A stretch of 64,000 nt of DNA, from the NCBI GenBank assembly GCA_021299875.1, contig JAJTEW010000002.1:310001-374000 (forward strand), in the 5' to 3' direction. The notes beneath the pieces were generated by a model, which saw only the letters and a list, made by a program, of their open reading frames with translations, was not told where the DNA came from and searched no databases. This document shows positions 61,860 through 64,000 of this stretch, one piece after another (within the stretch, counting starts at the first letter, position 1; each line of letters begins with the position of its first letter). Made by a program: the position numbers and the translations under genes. Source of the stretch: Comamonadaceae bacterium. GTDB lineage: Bacteria; Pseudomonadota; Gammaproteobacteria; Burkholderiales; Burkholderiaceae_C.

Positions 61860-62051
61860 ATGATCTATTCGAAAATGTGGTTGGTGGTGAAACCTTCGGT
61901 TGGTATTCCAGTGTTCATTGCTGCTGTGGCGATCGCGTCCTTCAGCGTGCACTTGGCACTGACCTTGAACACCACCTGGGTGAAGGGCTTCCTCAATGGT
62001 GGCGCCAAAGTCGTTGCAACCGCTCCGGCGGATGCGGCGGTCAAGAAGTAA
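61860..62051 (+). CDS. pucA: LH2 light-harvesting alpha chain, Phe44-Leu45 type
   Basis: A 63-aa antenna polypeptide that aligns without gaps to Rhodoblastus (Rps.) acidophilus LH2 alpha: Trp7, Pro12, Gly15, Pro17, His31 (bacteriochlorophyll ligand), Thr38-Thr39-Trp40. At the two spectral-tuning positions it has Phe44 and Leu45, as in the B800-820 (LH3) complex, rather than the Tyr44-Trp45 of B800-850. A blue-shifted antenna is predicted. The C-terminal tail is Ala/Lys-rich. GGGGAC lies before the ATG. Confidence 0.94.
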   Translation: MIYSKMWLVVKPSVGIPVFIAAVAIASFSVHLALTLNTTWVKGFLNGGAKVVATAPADAAVKK

Positions 62052-62070
62052 CGGGCTTGTCCCGCCGAAA

Positions 62071-62094
62071 GGCCAGGCGCGCAAGCGCCTGGTC
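62071..62094 (+). promoter_or_regulatory. Intercistronic hairpin between pucA and pucC
   Basis: CCAGGCGC-GCAA-GCGCCTGG, extended by two pairs including one G-T, forms a 10-bp stem with GCAA loop and no following T tract. It probably stabilises pucBA mRNA and lowers pucC expression. Confidence 0.7.
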
Positions 62095-62102
62095 CTTCCT
62101 CT

Positions 62103-63485
62103 ATGAACAAAACCAACGCATCGTGGACGCAATCGCTGGCCAATTTGGGGCCACGTTTTTTGCCTTTTGCCGACGCCGCCAGTGAAGATTTGCCACTGTC
62201 GCGTTTGCTGCGCCTGTCTTTGTTTCAAATTTCTGTGGGCATGGCGATGGTCATGCTCGTGGGCACTCTCAACCGCGTGATGATTGTGGAGCTCAAAGTC
62301 TCCGCCACGCTGGTGTCCTTCATGGTGGCGCTGCCCCTGCTCATTGCGCCGCTGCGTGCCCTCATTGGTTTTCGCTCTGACAACCACCGCTCGCAACTGG
62401 GCTGGCGTCGGGTGCCCTACATTTGGATGGGCAGCTTGCTGCAGTTTGGTGGTTTTTCCATCATGCCTTTTGCGCTGCTGGTCTTGGCCGGTGCTGGACA
62501 GTCCAGTCAGGCGCCGGCATGGGTGGGTCAAGTGGGAGCGGCAGGAGCCTTCCTGTTGGTGGGCCTGGGCATGCACACGGTACAAACCGCAGGTCTGGCT
62601 TTGGCCACCGACTTGGCGCCCCCAGAGCGTCAACCCCAAGTGGTGGGCCTGATGTATGTGATGCAGTTGGTCGGCATGATCGGCAGCGCTTTGGTCTTGG
62701 GCTATTTGCTGCACGACTACAGCCCCGGCCAACTCATTCGGGTGGTGCAAGCCGTGGCCGTGACCACACTGGTTTTGAATGTGGTCGCGCTTTGGAAGCA
62801 AGAACCGCGCAGCCGCATGCGCAAACCTGGCACGCCCATCGAATACACCTTTCAACAATCGTGGCAACTGTTTTGCAAAGACCAGCACACCGTTAGGCGG
62901 TTGTTGGCGGTGGGCTTGGGGACCATGGCATTCACGATGGAAGACGTGCTGCTCGAACCCTATGGTGGCGAGATTTTGCACATGAGCGTGTCCAGCACCA
63001 CGTTGCTTTCGGCCACACTGGCCCTGGGCGGTTTGCTCGGTTTTGCTTGGGCCTCTCGCGTGCTGGGGCGGGGGGCTGACGCGTACCGAATGTCCGGATG
63101 GGGCGCCTGGATCGGCTTGCCGGCCTTTGTGGCGGTGATGGCTTCGGCTCCGCTGGCATCGCCAACGGTGTTTGTGTTGGGCATCTTTTTGATCGGCCTG
63201 GGCGGCGGTTTGTTTGCCCACGGCACCTTGACGGCCAGCATGCAGTTGGCCCCACCCAGTCAGGTCGGCTTGGCCATGGGCGCTTGGGGCGCGGTGCAAG
63301 CCACGGCTGCGGGTCTGGGCATGGCGTTGGGTGGAATTTTGCGGGACTCCGTCGCCATGGTCTCCACCCCAGTCATGGGCTACTCGGCGGTTTATTTGAT
63401 CGAAATCTTGCTGCTCGCTCTGACCTTGTGGGCGATGGGACCTTTGATCAACGCTGCGGTGCGGCCCAACACCAACTCTGCATAA
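62103..63485 (+). CDS. pucC: PucC-family LH2 assembly protein
   Basis: A 460-aa membrane protein of the BCH2/PucC branch of the MFS fold with about twelve helices. Typical parts are LSRLLRLSLFQISVGMAMVM, GTLNRVMIVELKVSATLVSF, GFRSDNHRSQLGWRRVPYIW and TMEDVLLEPYGGEILHMSVS. PucC and LhaA help insert or assemble antenna pigments and proteins; being next to pucBA points to LH2. It starts 9 bases after the hairpin. All main family motifs are intact. Confidence 0.95.
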   Translation: MNKTNASWTQSLANLGPRFLPFADAASEDLPLSRLLRLSLFQISVGMAMVMLVGTLNRVMIVELKVSATLVSFMVALPLLIAPLRALIGFRSDNHRSQLGWRRVPYIWMGSLLQFGGFSIMPFALLVLAGAGQSSQAPAWVGQVGAAGAFLLVGLGMHTVQTAGLALATDLAPPERQPQVVGLMYVMQLVGMIGSALVLGYLLHDYSPGQLIRVVQAVAVTTLVLNVVALWKQEPRSRMRKPGTPIEYTFQQSWQLFCKDQHTVRRLLAVGLGTMAFTMEDVLLEPYGGEILHMSVSSTTLLSATLALGGLLGFAWASRVLGRGADAYRMSGWGAWIGLPAFVAVMASAPLASPTVFVLGIFLIGLGGGLFAHGTLTASMQLAPPSQVGLAMGAWGAVQATAAGLGMALGGILRDSVAMVSTPVMGYSAVYLIEILLLALTLWAMGPLINAAVRPNTNSA

Positions 63486-63534
63486 TCACCCACTTCACAA
63501 CCCTTCACCTCGACCCACCACCCTAGGACTCACC

Positions 63535-63621
63535 ATGGAAATCAAACACATTCTCATCATCATGTTCGCGGTTTTCTGCCTGTTCATGTTGGCCAATTGG
63601 TTCAACCGCCCACGCAAGTGA
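63535..63621 (+). CDS. 28-aa single-span membrane peptide after pucC
   Basis: A very short gene encoding MEIKHILIIMFAVFCLFMLA then NWFNRPRK. The middle is one hydrophobic helix and the end is positive, so the C-terminus would stay in the cytoplasm. AGGA lies 6 bases before the ATG, and a strong terminator follows the stop by 29 bases, so it is last in the puc transcript. No family was recognised. It may be an antenna or PucC accessory peptide; alternatives include an unrelated membrane peptide. Confidence 0.55.
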   Translation: MEIKHILIIMFAVFCLFMLANWFNRPRK

Positions 63622-63650
63622 ACCTCTGACAGGACGGGTCACGCCCATGA

Positions 63651-63678
63651 AAAAAAGCCACCGCGAGGTGGCTTTTTT
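63651..63678. terminator. Bidirectional rho-independent terminator
   Basis: AAAAAAGCCACC-GCGA-GGTGGCTTTTTT: perfect 12-bp stem with A tract on one side and T tract on the other. It serves the photosynthesis cluster (plus) and the RNA-binding protein gene (minus). Confidence 0.9.
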
Positions 63679-63695
63679 GTCGGCAACTGAATTGA

Positions 63696-63989
63696 TCAGT
63701 TGCGGGTGTCGCGGTAACCGCTGCCGTAACCCGTGGTGGGTTCTTTGGGCTTGGAGATGTTCACCACGATGGAGCGACCGCTGACCGACATGCCGTTCAG
63801 GCCCGTGATGGCGGCTTGGGCTTCTTCGGCGCTGGACATTTCCACAAAGGCAAAACCCTTGGAGCGGCCGGTGTCGCGGTCCATCATGACTTTGGCCGAC
63901 AGAACGCCGCCAAATTCAGAAAAGTTTTGACGCAGGCTGGCGTCGTCGATGGTGTAGGGCAAGTTGCCCACGTAAATTTTGCTGCTCAT
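63696..63989 (-). CDS. RRM-type RNA-binding protein
   Basis: A 97-aa single RRM protein. RNP2 is KIYVGNLPYTI at residues 4-14 and RNP1 is RSKGFAFVEM near 42-51, both with aromatic residues for RNA stacking. The short tail is Gly/Tyr/Arg-rich (GYGSGYRDTRN). Such proteins are common in Burkholderiales and cyanobacteria and are often cold- or stress-induced. The start is 11 bases from the window end, so upstream signals are not visible. It converges with the photosynthesis cluster. Confidence 0.93.
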   Translation of the reverse strand: MSSKIYVGNLPYTIDDASLRQNFSEFGGVLSAKVMMDRDTGRSKGFAFVEMSSAEEAQAAITGLNGMSVSGRSIVVNISKPKEPTTGYGSGYRDTRN

Positions 63990-64000
63990 GCTTGAGCCTT

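Noticed and set aside
61830..63299. Minus-strand open frame of 489 codons
   Set aside because: Antisense of pucC and pucA; Gln/His/Arg-rich shadow.

Overview
The window looks like a chromosome segment of a betaproteobacterium in the order Burkholderiales. The closest fit is a Comamonadaceae-like aerobic anoxygenic phototroph of the Limnohabitans/Rhodoferax/Rubrivivax type. Three things point there: the crtEF-bchCXYZ-pufBALMC-crtADC-pucBAC gene order, the Burkholderiales-style housekeeping block (spoT-rpoZ-gmk-yicC, rph-rdgB-hemW), and the urt/ure nitrogen cluster. This is judged from protein character and synteny only; no database search was possible. No CRISPR array, IS element, prophage or integrase was seen.

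Bases 1-5 kb hold the end of an aromatic-ring monooxygenase gene converging on a four-gene minus-strand operon (FAH-family hydrolase, NIPSNAP protein, VOC protein, Bug-type binding protein), then an S58 peptidase. From 5 to 14.8 kb lies core metabolism: tRNA-Arg, greB, spoT, rpoZ, gmk, yicC, rph, rdgB, hemW, a regulator plus membrane-protein pair, and an oxidoreductase. From 14.8 to 16.2 kb there is a binding-protein lipoprotein and tRNA-Ser.

From 16.3 to 38.2 kb is a urea and nitrogen region. ureABCEFG (minus) and urtABCDE (plus) diverge from an intergenic region with two back-to-back sigma-54 type promoters. ureD is missing from the urease operon. It lies about 14 kb away as the last gene of an NMT1/taurine-type ABC transporter operon, which also has a sigma-54-like promoter. 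Between the two parts sit an AT-richer TonB-dependent receptor gene, an MgtC/DUF4010 membrane protein and a PepSY/DUF2271/flavoreductase/ApbE redox cluster.

From 38.4 to 47.2 kb are a broken EamA-family transporter gene, two tandem photolyase/cryptochrome genes, a cysteine-free Rrf2-type regulator, a DUF2237 protein, a quinone oxidoreductase-like gene, an MsbA-like exporter and a small membrane protein.

From 47.2 to 63.6 kb is one half of a photosynthesis gene cluster, all on the plus strand and tightly packed: carotenoid genes (crtE, F, A, D, C), chlorophyllide reductase and its partner dehydrogenase (bchXYZ, bchC), LH1 and reaction centre (pufBALMC), and LH2 (pucBA) with pucC. Two promoter regions carry PpsR/CrtJ-type TGT-N12-ACA operators. 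The main novelties are a 74-residue single-span membrane protein between pufB and pufA, a 28-residue membrane peptide after pucC, an LH2 alpha chain with Phe44-Leu45 (the B800-820 type signature), and a crtC gene whose conserved N-terminus lies upstream of any usable start codon. bchFNBHLM, crtB, crtI and ppsR are not in this window. An RRM RNA-binding protein gene closes the window.
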